A stretch of DNA of 64,000 nucleotides from Azospirillum sp051124815 (GTDB lineage: Bacteria > Pseudomonadota > Alphaproteobacteria > Azospirillales > Azospirillaceae): assembly GCF_051124815.1 (NCBI RefSeq), contig NZ_CP118485.1, positions 2,294,001-2,358,000 on the forward strand. Reading direction: 5' to 3'. The notes beneath the pieces were generated by a model. That model did not search any database. It saw only the letters and a program-made list of their open reading frames with translations, and was not told the origin of the DNA. This document shows, piece by piece, positions 33,604 to 42,114 of the stretch (the stretch's first letter is position 1; the number at the start of each line of letters is the position of its first letter). The position numbers were made by a program, and so were the translations under genes.

Positions 33604-33692
33604 ATCGCAAGCGTGCACCTCCCTCCTGACGCCAAGCCAAAGTTGGCGTACAACAGCGCAGCCCCCCTTCCATCGCGAAGACTGCGCCGACC

Positions 33693-35066
33693 ATGATCCT
33701 GCGCCGCCTGCTCCCCTTGCTGTTCATGCTGCTGTGCTGCGGCCCCGCCCTGGCGGAGGGGCTGACGCAGACGGCGCTGTCGATCCCCGCGCGCTTCCCC
33801 GACGGCAGCTCCGCCACGCTGGAGGCGATGCTGCTGCGGCCGGACGGCCCCGGCCCCTACCCCATCGTCCTGCTGAGCCACGGCACGCCGCGCAACCCGG
33901 CGGACCGGGCGCAGATGACGCCGTTGCGCTACCTGCCGGAAGCCCGTGAATTCGCGCGGCGCGGCTGGGCCGTGGTGGCGGTGATGCGGCGCGGCTATGG
34001 CGGATCGGACGGCCCATACAGCGAGACGACCGGCGCCTGCAGCAACCCCGACTACCTGCATTCCGCCCGCCAGAGCGCCGAGGACCTGCGTCAGGCCATC
34101 CGCTATGTCACGGCGCAACCCTTCGCCGACGCCAGCCGCATCGTCGCTGTCGGCGTCTCGGCCGGCGGACTTGCCAGCATCGCGCTCAGCGCCGACCCGC
34201 CGCCGGGACTGAAGGCCGCCATCAGCTTCGCCGGCGGCCGCGGCTCCGTCGCCGACAACGAGGTCTGCCAGGAGAACCGGCTGGTCGCCGCCTTCGGTAC
34301 GCTGGGGCGCAGTTCGCGCGTTCCCACCCTGTGGATCTATGCCGAGAACGATCTGTTCTTCGGCCCCGACCTCGCCCGGCGCCTGTGGGAGGCCTATACT
34401 CATGAGGGCGGACGGGCGGAGTTCATCGCCGCCCCCGCCAACGGCAAAGACGGACACTCCTTCTTCAGCGCCGCCATCCCGCAATGGACGCCGATGGTCG
34501 ACCGGTTCCTGGCGAAGAATGGGCTGGTGCTGCGCGACATGCCGATGGCGCTGACGCTGCCGGCGCTTCTCCCGCCGCCGGAGCTGTCCGCCGCCAACCG
34601 CGCCAAGTTCCCCGCCTATGTCGAGGCCGGCGGCAACAAGGCCTTCGCCGTGTCGCCCGACGGCGCCTATGGCTGGAAGTCCGGCATGCGCAGCCTGGAC
34701 GAGGCGCAGAAGGGCGCGCTGGAGAATTGCGCGTCGCACACCCAGAAGGGCTGCCGCATCGCCTATCTCAACGACCGCCCGGCCGGCGCTGGCGCCGATG
34801 CCGCCGCCCCGGCGGAGGCGCCGCGCGGCACCCGCGTCAGCCTGGAGCCGCCGAAGGAGTTGTCGGCCTCCGGCCGCGACAAGTTCGGCGCCTATGTCGC
34901 GGCTTCCGGGCGCAAGGCCTTCGCGGTGTCTCAGGACGGCGCCTTCGGCTGGAAGGCCGGCATGCCCAGCGAGGATGCCGCCCGCCGCGCCGCGCTCGAC
35001 AACTGCGCGAAATACACCCGCCACACCTGCTATGTCGTGATCGTCGACGACCGGCCGCTGCGGTGA
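33693..35066 (+). CDS. Secreted alpha/beta hydrolase fused to a duplicated C-terminal domain
   Basis: 457 aa. Signal peptide (MILRRLLPLLFMLLCCGPALAE). Residues 25-285: dienelactone-hydrolase/S9-like alpha/beta fold with S156 in GVSAGG, D220 in YAENDLFF and H255 in DGHSFF as triad. Then two copies of a 66-residue unit (about 298-363 and 389-455), each with the pattern KAFAVS-DGA-GWK-GM, an NC pair and a second Cys, joined by an Ala/Pro linker. The units recall DUF4189-like small secreted domains. Probably a periplasmic esterase or peptidase with a binding module. Not obviously part of the homogentisate pathway. Confidence 0.8.
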   Translation: MILRRLLPLLFMLLCCGPALAEGLTQTALSIPARFPDGSSATLEAMLLRPDGPGPYPIVLLSHGTPRNPADRAQMTPLRYLPEAREFARRGWAVVAVMRRGYGGSDGPYSETTGACSNPDYLHSARQSAEDLRQAIRYVTAQPFADASRIVAVGVSAGGLASIALSADPPPGLKAAISFAGGRGSVADNEVCQENRLVAAFGTLGRSSRVPTLWIYAENDLFFGPDLARRLWEAYTHEGGRAEFIAAPANGKDGHSFFSAAIPQWTPMVDRFLAKNGLVLRDMPMALTLPALLPPPELSAANRAKFPAYVEAGGNKAFAVSPDGAYGWKSGMRSLDEAQKGALENCASHTQKGCRIAYLNDRPAGAGADAAAPAEAPRGTRVSLEPPKELSASGRDKFGAYVAASGRKAFAVSQDGAFGWKAGMPSEDAARRAALDNCAKYTRHTCYVVIVDDRPLR

Positions 35067-35095
35067 GGAAGTTGAGGAGCCGGTTGCCCCCTCCC

Positions 35096-35184
35096 CGACC
35101 CTCCCCCGCTTTGCGGGAGAGGGAGTATGTCGAAGCGGCGGAGTTCCCTCTCCCGCGAAGCGGGGGAGGGTTAGGGAGGGGGCA
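35096..35184. repeat. Dispersed G/C-rich composite palindrome, copy 4
   Basis: Shortest copy: CCCCCTCCCCGACCCTCCC, then hairpin CCGCTTTGCGG, spacer, CTCCCGCGAAGCGGG hairpin and GGAGGGTTAGGGAGGG. Lies between two convergent genes, next to the infC terminator. Confidence 0.85.
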
Positions 35185-35207
35185 AGGCACTGCCGCATTC
35201 AGCAAAG

Positions 35208-35243
35208 AAAAAAGGCCCGTCCGGCATCCCGGACGGGCCTTTT
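35208..35243 (-). terminator. Rho-independent terminator of thrS-infC
   Basis: AAGGCCCGTCCGG pairs with CCGGACGGGCCTT around a 4-6 nt loop; read on the minus strand it ends in TTTTTT. It lies 19 bp after the infC stop. Confidence 0.85.
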
Positions 35244-35261
35244 CCGCAACCTCGCCCCGCA

Positions 35262-35798
35262 TCAGCGCGGAGCCAGCACCATGACCATCTGGCGGCCTTC
35301 GAGCTTCGGCATCTGCTCGACCTTCGCCAGCGCCTCCAGCTCGTCGCGGACGCGGACCAGCACATTCATACCCAGATCCTGGTGCGCCATTTCACGGCCG
35401 CGGAAGCGCAGGGTCACCTTGACCTTGTCACCTTCCTCGAGGAACCGGCGCGCCGAGCGCATCTTCACGTCATAGTCGTTGTCATCGATGTTCGGCCGGA
35501 GCTTGATCTCCTTGACCTCGATGATCTTCTGCTTCTTGCGGGCCTCGTTCGCCTTCTTCTGCGCCTCGTACTTGAACTTGCCATAGTCGAGGATTTTGCA
35601 GACAGGCGGTTCCGCCTGGGGAGCGATCTCGACCAGGTCAAGACCGGCATCCTCAGCGGCCAGCAAAGCATCACGCAACGACACCACCCCGATCATCTCG
35701 CCGTCTGCACCGACGAGACGAACGGAACGAGCCGAGATCTCCCGGTTAACCCGCGGGCCTTCGCGGGTCGGGGCGGCTTCGGACGGAATCCTGGCTAT
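35262..35798 (-). CDS. infC: Translation initiation factor IF-3, probable AUA start
   Basis: 178 aa if the start is ATA at 35796-35798. The first ATG (35696) would delete about 34 residues including the conserved RVNREI...VRLVGADGE region, so it is not the start. An in-frame TAA stands four codons... just upstream of the ribosome site, and GGAG is spaced 8 nt from the ATA; an ATT at 35787-35789 is the other option but is 17 nt away. No ATG, GTG or TTG lies between. IF-3 genes use rare start codons so that IF-3 represses its own translation. The protein binds the 30S subunit and checks the start codon. It follows thrS by 74 bp; rpmI-rplT, often next, are absent here. Confidence 0.9.
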   Translation of the reverse strand: MARIPSEAAPTREGPRVNREISARSVRLVGADGEMIGVVSLRDALLAAEDAGLDLVEIAPQAEPPVCKILDYGKFKYEAQKKANEARKKQKIIEVKEIKLRPNIDDNDYDVKMRSARRFLEEGDKVKVTLRFRGREMAHQDLGMNVLVRVRDELEALAKVEQMPKLEGRQMVMVLAPR

Positions 35799-35872
35799 GG
35801 ACGCTTCTCCATGGTCTTAAACCACGCGGAAGCCGGCCATCCAGAGGAGGGCCGGCGGCGTCGCGCAGTCGG

Positions 35873-37837
35873 TTAAAACGGCGAATCGGTCACGGTTTCG
35901 CCGGCAGGCGATCTCGCTTCCTCAACCAGTTTATTCACCGCCGCGTCGAGGGCAAGAATTTCCTGATCCTTGCCGCCCAGCACGCGGAGCGCGACCGTCC
36001 GTTCGTCCGCTTCCCGCTTTCCGACAACCAGCATCAGCGGCACCTTCTGCAGGCTGTGCTCGCGGACCTTCAGGTTGATCTTCTCGTTGCGGGTGTCGAG
36101 TTCGACGCGCAGGCCCTTGCGCTTCAACAGCTTGGCCACTTCCTCGGCATAGCCGTCGGCCTCGCTGGTGATGGTGGCGACGGTGACCTGCACCGGCGAC
36201 AGCCACAGCGGGAACTTGCCGGCGTAATGCTCGATCAGCATGCCGATGAATCGCTCCATCGACCCCAGGATCGCCCGGTGCAGCATGATCGGCCGATGGC
36301 GGGCGCCATCCTCGCCGATGTAGCTGGCATCGAGTCGTTCCGGCAGGTTCGGATCGTACTGCAGCGTGCCGCACTGCCAGGTCCGGCCGATGGCGTCGGT
36401 CAGGTGGAATTCCACCTTCGGGCCGTAGAAGGCGCCCTCGCCCGGCAGTTCCTCATACTCCAGCCCGGCGTCGCGCAGCGCCTGGGCCAGCGCCCCTTCG
36501 GCGCGGTCCCACAGCTCGTCGGCGCCGGTGCGGACATCCGGACGCAGCGCCAGCTTCACCGAGATCTTGTCGAAGCCCAGGTCCTTGTAGACGCCGAGCT
36601 GCAGCTTGAAATACTCGGCCGCCTCGCTCTGAACCTGATCCTCGGTGCAGAAGATGTGGGCGTCGTCCTGGGTGAAGGCGCGGACGCGCATGATGCCGTG
36701 CAGCGCGCCCGACGGCTCGTTGCGGTGGCAGGCGCCGAACTCCGCCATGCGGATCGGCAGGTCGCGGTAGGAGCGCAGGCCGTGGCGGAAGATCTGGACA
36801 TGGCCGGGGCAGTTCATCGGCTTGATGCCCAGCAGCTTCTCGCCGCCGTCGGCCTCCACCTTGAACATGTTGTCGCCATACATGTCCCAGTGGCCCGACG
36901 CCTTGAACAGCGAGCTGTCGATCAGCTGCGGCGTCTTGACCTCGACATAGCCGGCGGCCTTCAGCTTGGTGCGGATGTAGGTTTCCAGCGTCTGGTAGAG
37001 CGTCCAGCCCTTCGGATGCCAGAAGACCGAGCCGACCGCCTCTTCCTGCACATGGAACAGGTCCAGTTCCTTGCCCAGCTTGCGGTGGTCGCGCTTCTCC
37101 GCCTCCTCGATCTGGTGCAGGTAGGCCTTCAGCTCCTTCTCGTCGCGCCAGGCGGTGCCGTAGATGCGCTGGAGCATGGGGTTGCGGCTGTCGCCGCGCC
37201 AATAGGCGCCGGCCACCTTCATCAGCTTGAAGCCCTGCCCGACCTTGCCCGTGGTCATGGCGTGCGGCCCGCGGCACAGATCCAGCCAGTCGCCCTGGCG
37301 GTAGATCGACACCGGCTCGGCCTGCGGGATCGCCTCGATCAGCTCGGCCTTGTAATGCTCGCCGAGCTTCTTGAAGTAGGCGACCGCCTCGTCGCGGTCC
37401 CAGACCTCGCGCACGATCGGGATGTCGGCCCCGACGATCTCGCGCATCTTCGCCTCGATCTTCTCCAGATCCTCGGGCGTGAACGGCTCGTCACGCGCGA
37501 AGTCATAGTAGAAGCCGGTGGCGATCGACGGACCGATCGTGACCTGCGTGCCGGGATAGAGCTTCTGCACCGCATCGGCCAGCACATGGGCGGCGTCGTG
37601 GCGGATGACCTCGAGAGCGTCGGCGTGGTTGCGCGTGACGATCTCGATCTTGGCGTTGGTGGTAACGGTGGTGGTGAGGTCCTTCACCGTGCCGTCGATC
37701 TTGACGGCAAGCGCATCTTTGGCCAGGCGCGAACCGATGGACTGGGCAATCTCAAGCCCCGTCACCGGCCGGTCGAACTCCCGCACGCTGCCGTCGGGCA
37801 GCGTGATGGCGATGTTGGACGTCACCGAAGTCACCAT
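35873..37837 (-). CDS. thrS: Threonyl-tRNA synthetase
   Basis: 654 aa, full length. TGS domain (about 8-70, ITLPDGSVREFDRPVTG), editing domain with HDAAHVLADAVQ and CRGPH, class II catalytic core with MNCPGHVQIF (zinc Cys), HRNEPSGALHG (motif 2) and HRAILGSMERFIG (motif 3), and the anticodon-binding domain (about 550-640). Charges tRNA-Thr and removes mischarged Ser. thrS-infC is a classical order, here likely one transcript ending at the terminator at 35208-35243. Confidence 0.97.
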   Translation of the reverse strand: MVTSVTSNIAITLPDGSVREFDRPVTGLEIAQSIGSRLAKDALAVKIDGTVKDLTTTVTTNAKIEIVTRNHADALEVIRHDAAHVLADAVQKLYPGTQVTIGPSIATGFYYDFARDEPFTPEDLEKIEAKMREIVGADIPIVREVWDRDEAVAYFKKLGEHYKAELIEAIPQAEPVSIYRQGDWLDLCRGPHAMTTGKVGQGFKLMKVAGAYWRGDSRNPMLQRIYGTAWRDEKELKAYLHQIEEAEKRDHRKLGKELDLFHVQEEAVGSVFWHPKGWTLYQTLETYIRTKLKAAGYVEVKTPQLIDSSLFKASGHWDMYGDNMFKVEADGGEKLLGIKPMNCPGHVQIFRHGLRSYRDLPIRMAEFGACHRNEPSGALHGIMRVRAFTQDDAHIFCTEDQVQSEAAEYFKLQLGVYKDLGFDKISVKLALRPDVRTGADELWDRAEGALAQALRDAGLEYEELPGEGAFYGPKVEFHLTDAIGRTWQCGTLQYDPNLPERLDASYIGEDGARHRPIMLHRAILGSMERFIGMLIEHYAGKFPLWLSPVQVTVATITSEADGYAEEVAKLLKRKGLRVELDTRNEKINLKVREHSLQKVPLMLVVGKREADERTVALRVLGGKDQEILALDAAVNKLVEEARSPAGETVTDSPF

Positions 37838-37996
37838 TTCACTAGTGTTGGTCTCACCCGCATCGGGTGCCCGGACTTGGCCGGGAACGCGAAATTTCCA
37901 TCGCCGCGTGGGGGAATGTCAAGCGCGGTGGCGGAAATCAAGGGGAAAGGACCGGTACGGTGAGACTTCCCTGCACCGCAAGATGTTGCTGCGCAG

Positions 37997-38101
37997 GCCC
38001 CCTCCCCAACCCTCCCCCGCGTTCCGCGGGAGAGGGGGCCTTATGCGAATCGGCGGCAGTCCCCTCCACCGCCGGAGGCGGGGGAGGGTTAGGGAGGGGG
38101 C
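37997..38101. repeat. Dispersed G/C-rich composite palindrome, copy 5
   Basis: CCCCCTCCCCAACCCTCCC, inner hairpins CCGCGTTCCGCGG and CCACCGCCGGAGG, end GGGGGAGGGTTAGGGAGGG. Lies between the EAL gene and thrS, both on the minus strand. Confidence 0.85.
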
Positions 38102-38122
38102 AAACCGCTTCGCCTCATTCAC

Positions 38123-39379
38123 TCACTCCGGCTTCCGGCTCAGCCTCGGTTCGCCGAACAGGTAGCCCTGGCCGAAGTCAAAGCCGGTGTCGAGCACCTC
38201 GACCAGTTGGTTTTCCGTCTCGATCTTCTCGACGATCAGGTCGATGCCCTCGGCGGCGCAGCGGTGGCGCAGCTCGCGGATGCGCGCGGCATTGGCGGGG
38301 TCGAGCACCAGGGCGCGGTCCAGCTTGATGCAGCGGAACTCGTGGCGCAGCAGCCGGTCCAGGTCGATGGCGAGGTCCGTCACCTGATCCATCGAGAAGC
38401 GGAAGCCCAGCCGCGCCAGCTGCGACAGGATGCCCATCGTCACCGCCCCGCCGACGCGCAGGTCGTGCTGGCTCAACTCGAACACCAGCTTCGGCACCAG
38501 GGCGTGGTTCTGCGCCATCATGTTCAGGAACTGGCGCATGAACTCCGCGTCGGCCAGTGTCGCGGCGGAGATGTTGGCGAAGAAGCCGATGGCGTGCTGG
38601 CGCCGCTCCGTCTCGCGGATCAGCTGGACGCAGCGGACCAGCAGCAGGTTGTCGATGGTGGCGATCAGCCCCTCGCGCTCGGCGATGTCCAAATAGCGGT
38701 CGGGCATGATCTGCTGCCCGTCGGCGGCCCGCACCCGAGAGAACACCTCGTAGAAGCGGTGCTTGCGCTGGGGCAGGCTGACGATGGGCTGGAGATAGAC
38801 GTCGATGCGGTCGGCCTTCAGCGCATCGCGCACCGCCTCCAGCACCGCGGCGTCGTCCATCGGCACCGGCGCCGGGGCGGCCTGAGACGTAGCGGACGGT
38901 GCGGGACGGCGCTCGGCGCTGGCGGCCGGCGGCCGGGGGGCGCGCCGTTCGGTCAGGCGGGCGACCAGCGACTGCAGAAGCCTCACCTCCTGCATCACCG
39001 CGTCGTAACGGGTGCCAGACTCGGGCTGGGTGCCGGGATCGGCGGCGAGCCGCTGCTCCAGCAGATGGGCCAGCTCCTCCACCCGGTCGTTCAGGCGGGC
39101 GATGCGGCGGGCGGCCTTGCGTTCTCGCTCCAGCCGCGTCACCACCTCATGGACCAGGGCGCCGGCCAGCACCACCAGCGCGCCGGCCAGCCACGCCACC
39201 AGCGGGTCGGCTTCCGGGCGCAGCGCCCACAGCGCCGCACCGGCCGAAACCCCGGCGATCAGATAGGCCAGCGCATAGACGAGGTGCGTCAGCAGGGTCA
39301 TCGCGGGAACCAGGATGAAGGGAACGGCCGCGGATGAGGCGGCGGTTCCGGGGCGGAGGTCGGCGGTCAGGGCCTTCAC
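38123..39379 (-). CDS. Membrane-anchored degenerate EAL-domain protein
   Basis: 418 aa. Two N-terminal membrane segments (about 20-45 and 60-80), a coiled-coil (85-145), an Ala/Pro linker, then an EAL domain (about 175-410). Active-site motifs are altered: EALLR reads EVFSR (FYEVFSRVR), and the metal-binding DDFGTG reads MDQVTD. NISAATLAD, IKLDRALV, KIETENQ and FGQGYLFGEP are kept. Cyclic-di-GMP hydrolysis is therefore unlikely; a c-di-GMP-binding or protein-binding scaffold role is the better guess. Confidence 0.88.
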   Translation of the reverse strand: MKALTADLRPGTAASSAAVPFILVPAMTLLTHLVYALAYLIAGVSAGAALWALRPEADPLVAWLAGALVVLAGALVHEVVTRLERERKAARRIARLNDRVEELAHLLEQRLAADPGTQPESGTRYDAVMQEVRLLQSLVARLTERRAPRPPAASAERRPAPSATSQAAPAPVPMDDAAVLEAVRDALKADRIDVYLQPIVSLPQRKHRFYEVFSRVRAADGQQIMPDRYLDIAEREGLIATIDNLLLVRCVQLIRETERRQHAIGFFANISAATLADAEFMRQFLNMMAQNHALVPKLVFELSQHDLRVGGAVTMGILSQLARLGFRFSMDQVTDLAIDLDRLLRHEFRCIKLDRALVLDPANAARIRELRHRCAAEGIDLIVEKIETENQLVEVLDTGFDFGQGYLFGEPRLSRKPE

Positions 39380-39523
39380 GGGTGCGCAGCCTCCGGCAGG
39401 AGTATGACACTGAACCGCGCGGGCGTCCCAACCCTGGGACCCACTGTCGGGACACCCGCTTGACGATCCGTTAATGCTACGCCCCTGCTCGCCGCATCCT
39501 GCGCGGCCTCACGTGGAGATCCC

Positions 39524-40597
39524 TCAGCGGTGATCCGCCCCCACCGCCTCGGCGACGGAGCGGAAGCCGTCGCGGCGCAGCAGTTCCGCCAGTTCGCGGC
39601 GGATGCGGTGGACCACCGCCGGCCCGGCATAGACCATCGCCGAATAGAGCTGCACCAGCGACGCGCCGGCACGGATCTTGGCATAGGCGTGCTCGCCCGT
39701 CGCCACGCCGCCCACCCCGACGATCGGCAGCTTGCCGCCGGTCAGCGCGTAGATCTCGCGCAGGACGGAGGTCGAGGGCTCGAACAGCGGTGCGCCGGAC
39801 AGGCCGCCGGCCTCGCTGCGCATCGCCGCCGGGATGGTGTCGGGCCGGGCGATGGTGGTGTTGGAGACGATCAGCCCGTCGATGCCGGACTCCAGCGCCA
39901 CCGCGGCGATGTCGCTCTTGTCCTCCACCGTCAGGTCGGGGGCGATCTTCAGCAGCAGCGGCGGGTTGCGGCTCAGGCCGCAGGATGCCCGCGCCTCCAG
40001 CACCCGCTCCAGCAGGGCGCGCAGCGGGTCGCGGCCCTGCAGCGCGCGCAGCCCCGGCGTGTTGGGGGAGGAGACGTTGACGACCAGATAATCGGCCAGC
40101 GGCGCCAGACGGCGCACGCCGATCACGTAATCGTCGGCGGCGTCGGCCGTGTCCTTGTTCTTGCCCAGGTTGGCGCCGACGATGCCGGGCGCACGCTTGG
40201 CCTTCTCGCGGCGCTGCTCCAGCCGCCCGGCAAAGGCCTCCAGCCCCTCGTTGTTGAAGCCCATGCGGTTGATGACCGCGCGCTGCTCCACCAGCCTGAA
40301 CAGGCGGGGGCGCGGGTTGCCGGGCTGGGGCCGCGGGGTGACGCTGCCGGGTTCGACGAAGCCGAAGCCCTGGTTCAGCATGGCGTCGACCACCTCGGCA
40401 TTCTTGTCGAAGCCGGCGGCCAGCCCGACCGGGTTGGTGAAGTCCAGCCCCCAGACGCGGGTGTGCAGAGCCGGTTCGTTCCTGCCGCGGGCCGGCGGGA
40501 CCAGCCCGCTCTTCAGCATTTTGATGGTCAGGCCATGCGCGGTCTCAGGGTCGAAGCGGAACAGCAGCGGCCCGGCAAGCGGATAGAGGTCGATCAC
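39524..40597 (-). CDS. pyrD: Dihydroorotate dehydrogenase (quinone), class 2
   Basis: 357 aa. GTG start at 40597, overlapping the upstream stop (GTGA). Class 2 features: an N-terminal membrane-association helix pair (LAGPLLFRFDPETAHGLTI), VGLAAGFDKNAE, and the FMN site with NVSSPNTPGLRALQ, where the Ser of SSPNTPG is the class 2 catalytic base. Oxidises dihydroorotate to orotate with ubiquinone in pyrimidine synthesis, at the inner membrane. Second gene of an operon with the DUF952 gene. Confidence 0.96.
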   Translation of the reverse strand: MIDLYPLAGPLLFRFDPETAHGLTIKMLKSGLVPPARGRNEPALHTRVWGLDFTNPVGLAAGFDKNAEVVDAMLNQGFGFVEPGSVTPRPQPGNPRPRLFRLVEQRAVINRMGFNNEGLEAFAGRLEQRREKAKRAPGIVGANLGKNKDTADAADDYVIGVRRLAPLADYLVVNVSSPNTPGLRALQGRDPLRALLERVLEARASCGLSRNPPLLLKIAPDLTVEDKSDIAAVALESGIDGLIVSNTTIARPDTIPAAMRSEAGGLSGAPLFEPSTSVLREIYALTGGKLPIVGVGGVATGEHAYAKIRAGASLVQLYSAMVYAGPAVVHRIRRELAELLRRDGFRSVAEAVGADHR

Positions 40598-40968
40598 GGA
40601 ACGAGGTCCTGAAGGGTGAAGGGAAAGCCGGCCGGGAAGACATGGCGCCCGTCCGGCCCCAGCGGCAGCGGATCGACGCGCAGCACGGCATCCACCGGCA
40701 GCGGCCCGTAGAGATGCGGGAACAGCTGTCCGCCGCGCGACGGCTCCCAGCGCAGGGCGTCGCCCAGCCGGCCGGCGTCCACCGTCAGCAGCAGCAGGCC
40801 GTCCTGGCCGGCGCGGTGCTTGGCGGCGCTCTCCACCACCTGCGCGGCGGTCGAGAAATGGATGAAGCCGTCCTGGACATCCTGGGACGAGCCGGGATAG
40901 CGGCCAGCCGGGCGGGCGGCGTCCCACTCGTCCGCGCGGCACATGTGATGGATGATGCGGTCGGTCAT
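40594..40968 (-). CDS. DUF952 protein
   Basis: 124 aa. DGFIHFSTAAQVVESAAKH and LRWEPSRGGQLFPHLYGPLP are the DUF952 signatures, a small fold related to glutathione-independent or ADP-ribosyl-type domains of unknown activity. Conserved His in FIHFS and FPHLYG. The stop overlaps the pyrD start by 4 bp, so it is translationally coupled to pyrD, an arrangement seen in other alphaproteobacteria. Confidence 0.9.
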   Translation of the reverse strand: MTDRIIHHMCRADEWDAARPAGRYPGSSQDVQDGFIHFSTAAQVVESAAKHRAGQDGLLLLTVDAGRLGDALRWEPSRGGQLFPHLYGPLPVDAVLRVDPLPLGPDGRHVFPAGFPFTLQDLVP

Positions 40969-41300
40969 GAGGGTGGGACACTAACGCAACACGCGGCCAC
41001 CGGCCAGAGACCTCGAAGCCGCAGCTTCGCCGCGCCTTTGACGCGCACCGCTCTGCTCACCGCAGCACAACGCAAGATCGACTCCCCGAATGCAATTCCG
41101 CACGCTTCGCGCGTTGCATTTTGCAAAGCACACTCGAAACTATTCGGCATTTTGCGGGTATTTTTGAAATTCGACGGCGCCCGTCTCCGCCGGATCGGCC
41201 GCTTCGCCCCCTCAACCTCCGCGATTCCCTGACTTCAGGCCGTTCGCAGCGGTTGGCATCGCTTTTGCTGTGACGGTCCCAAGTCAACGGAGGAACCGCC
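40969..41300. promoter_or_regulatory. Divergent intergenic region between DUF952 and a small ORF
   Basis: 332 bp with no credible gene. GCATTTTGC occurs twice as a direct repeat (41116-41124 and 41147-41155), 31 bp apart, about three helical turns, in an A/T-rich stretch. This could be a regulator site; no matching regulator is known to me. Confidence 0.35.
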
Positions 41301-41519
41301 ATGAACGCGATTGCCATGACCCTGATTAAGAAGAGCCAGCCCTGCGACGCCGATCTGGGCGCCTCGATCACCGCCATGGGCGCGCTGTGCGAACCGGGTC
41401 AGACCGCGGTCCCGCTGAAGCCGAGCGCCACCATGCTGGCCGCCGGCGCGCGGGCCGGCGGCGTGTCGGTCGAGGTCGCCTGGAAGATCTACCAGGCGAT
41501 GATCCACCACGCCGACTGA
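41301..41519 (+). CDS. Small hypothetical protein
   Basis: 72 aa. GGAGG stands 9 nt before the ATG, and a T-rich leader precedes it. Two Cys (CDADLGASITAMGALC). The C-terminus GVSVEVAWKIYQAMIHHAD looks like an amphipathic helix. No family recognised. It ends 45 bp before the convergent edge of the prophage remnant. Confidence 0.6.
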   Translation: MNAIAMTLIKKSQPCDADLGASITAMGALCEPGQTAVPLKPSATMLAAGARAGGVSVEVAWKIYQAMIHHAD

Positions 41520-41564
41520 GCCGGCCCGCCCGGTCAAGATCCCGGTCCAGATCAAGGCCCCCGG

Positions 41565-41885
41565 TCAGCGCCGCCCGCCCTCGAACGGCATGAAGCCCGA
41601 ATCGAGCTTGGTCTCGATCCGCAGCAGATGGTCGGTCAGGCGCTGTTCGACGTCCTTGAGCGTCGCGAAGGAGACATAGGTCTTCGCGACCTCCAGCTTG
41701 TATGCGGCAAGGCTCTCGCGCACCTGCGCCTGGGCCTCCTCGGCGCGGGTCCGCAGATCGTCCAGCGCGCTGTCGGCATCCTTGCGCACCCGCGCGATCA
41801 GCCAGAACAGCCCGCCCATCGCCGGCAACTCGACGGCGGTGATCCACCAGGCGAGATCCAGTCCTCCGGTCAGGGCATCATGCAT
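41565..41885 (-). CDS. Small phage membrane protein with coiled-coil
   Basis: 106 aa, ATG at 41885. One N-terminal membrane segment (about 12-32, AWWITAVELPAMGGLFWLIA) followed by a coiled coil (about 40-92) and a short basic tail. It is the last gene of the phage module. Spanin-like or holin-like topology is possible, but nothing proves it. Separated from the terminase gene by a palindromic repeat. Confidence 0.6.
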   Translation of the reverse strand: MHDALTGGLDLAWWITAVELPAMGGLFWLIARVRKDADSALDDLRTRAEEAQAQVRESLAAYKLEVAKTYVSFATLKDVEQRLTDHLLRIETKLDSGFMPFEGGRR

Positions 41886-41973
41886 CGGGGTCTCCTGTCG
41901 TAAGGTGGGGAAGATGGAAAGGGCCGCTCTGTCGAAGGCATGCAATCGAAGCCAAATCCGCACCTGATTGGCC

Positions 41974-42053
41974 GTCATCCCCGCGAAGGCGGGGATCCAG
42001 TCGTCCGATCCAAGCGGCTGTTTCGGCTGGATTCCCGCCTTCGCGGGAATGAC
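41974..42053. repeat. REP-like palindrome, copy A
   Basis: GTCATCCCCGCGAAGGCGGG at one end and the reverse-complementary CCCGCCTTCGCGGGAATGAC at the other, spacer with CAAGCGGCTG. The same 80-bp unit occurs at 45766-45848 in the same orientation. It belongs to a repeat type widespread in proteobacterial genomes. Confidence 0.85.
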
Positions 42054-42114
42054 CGTCGCGAGTGCGGAGCAACGGCTCCGGTAGATGCGGTCGTGCCGGT
42101 CCCGACTGCCACCT

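Noticed and set aside
39524..40981. Longer pyrD start inside the DUF952 gene
   Set aside because: The extension has no homology; the GTG at 40597 gives the family N-terminus and a 4-bp coupling overlap.
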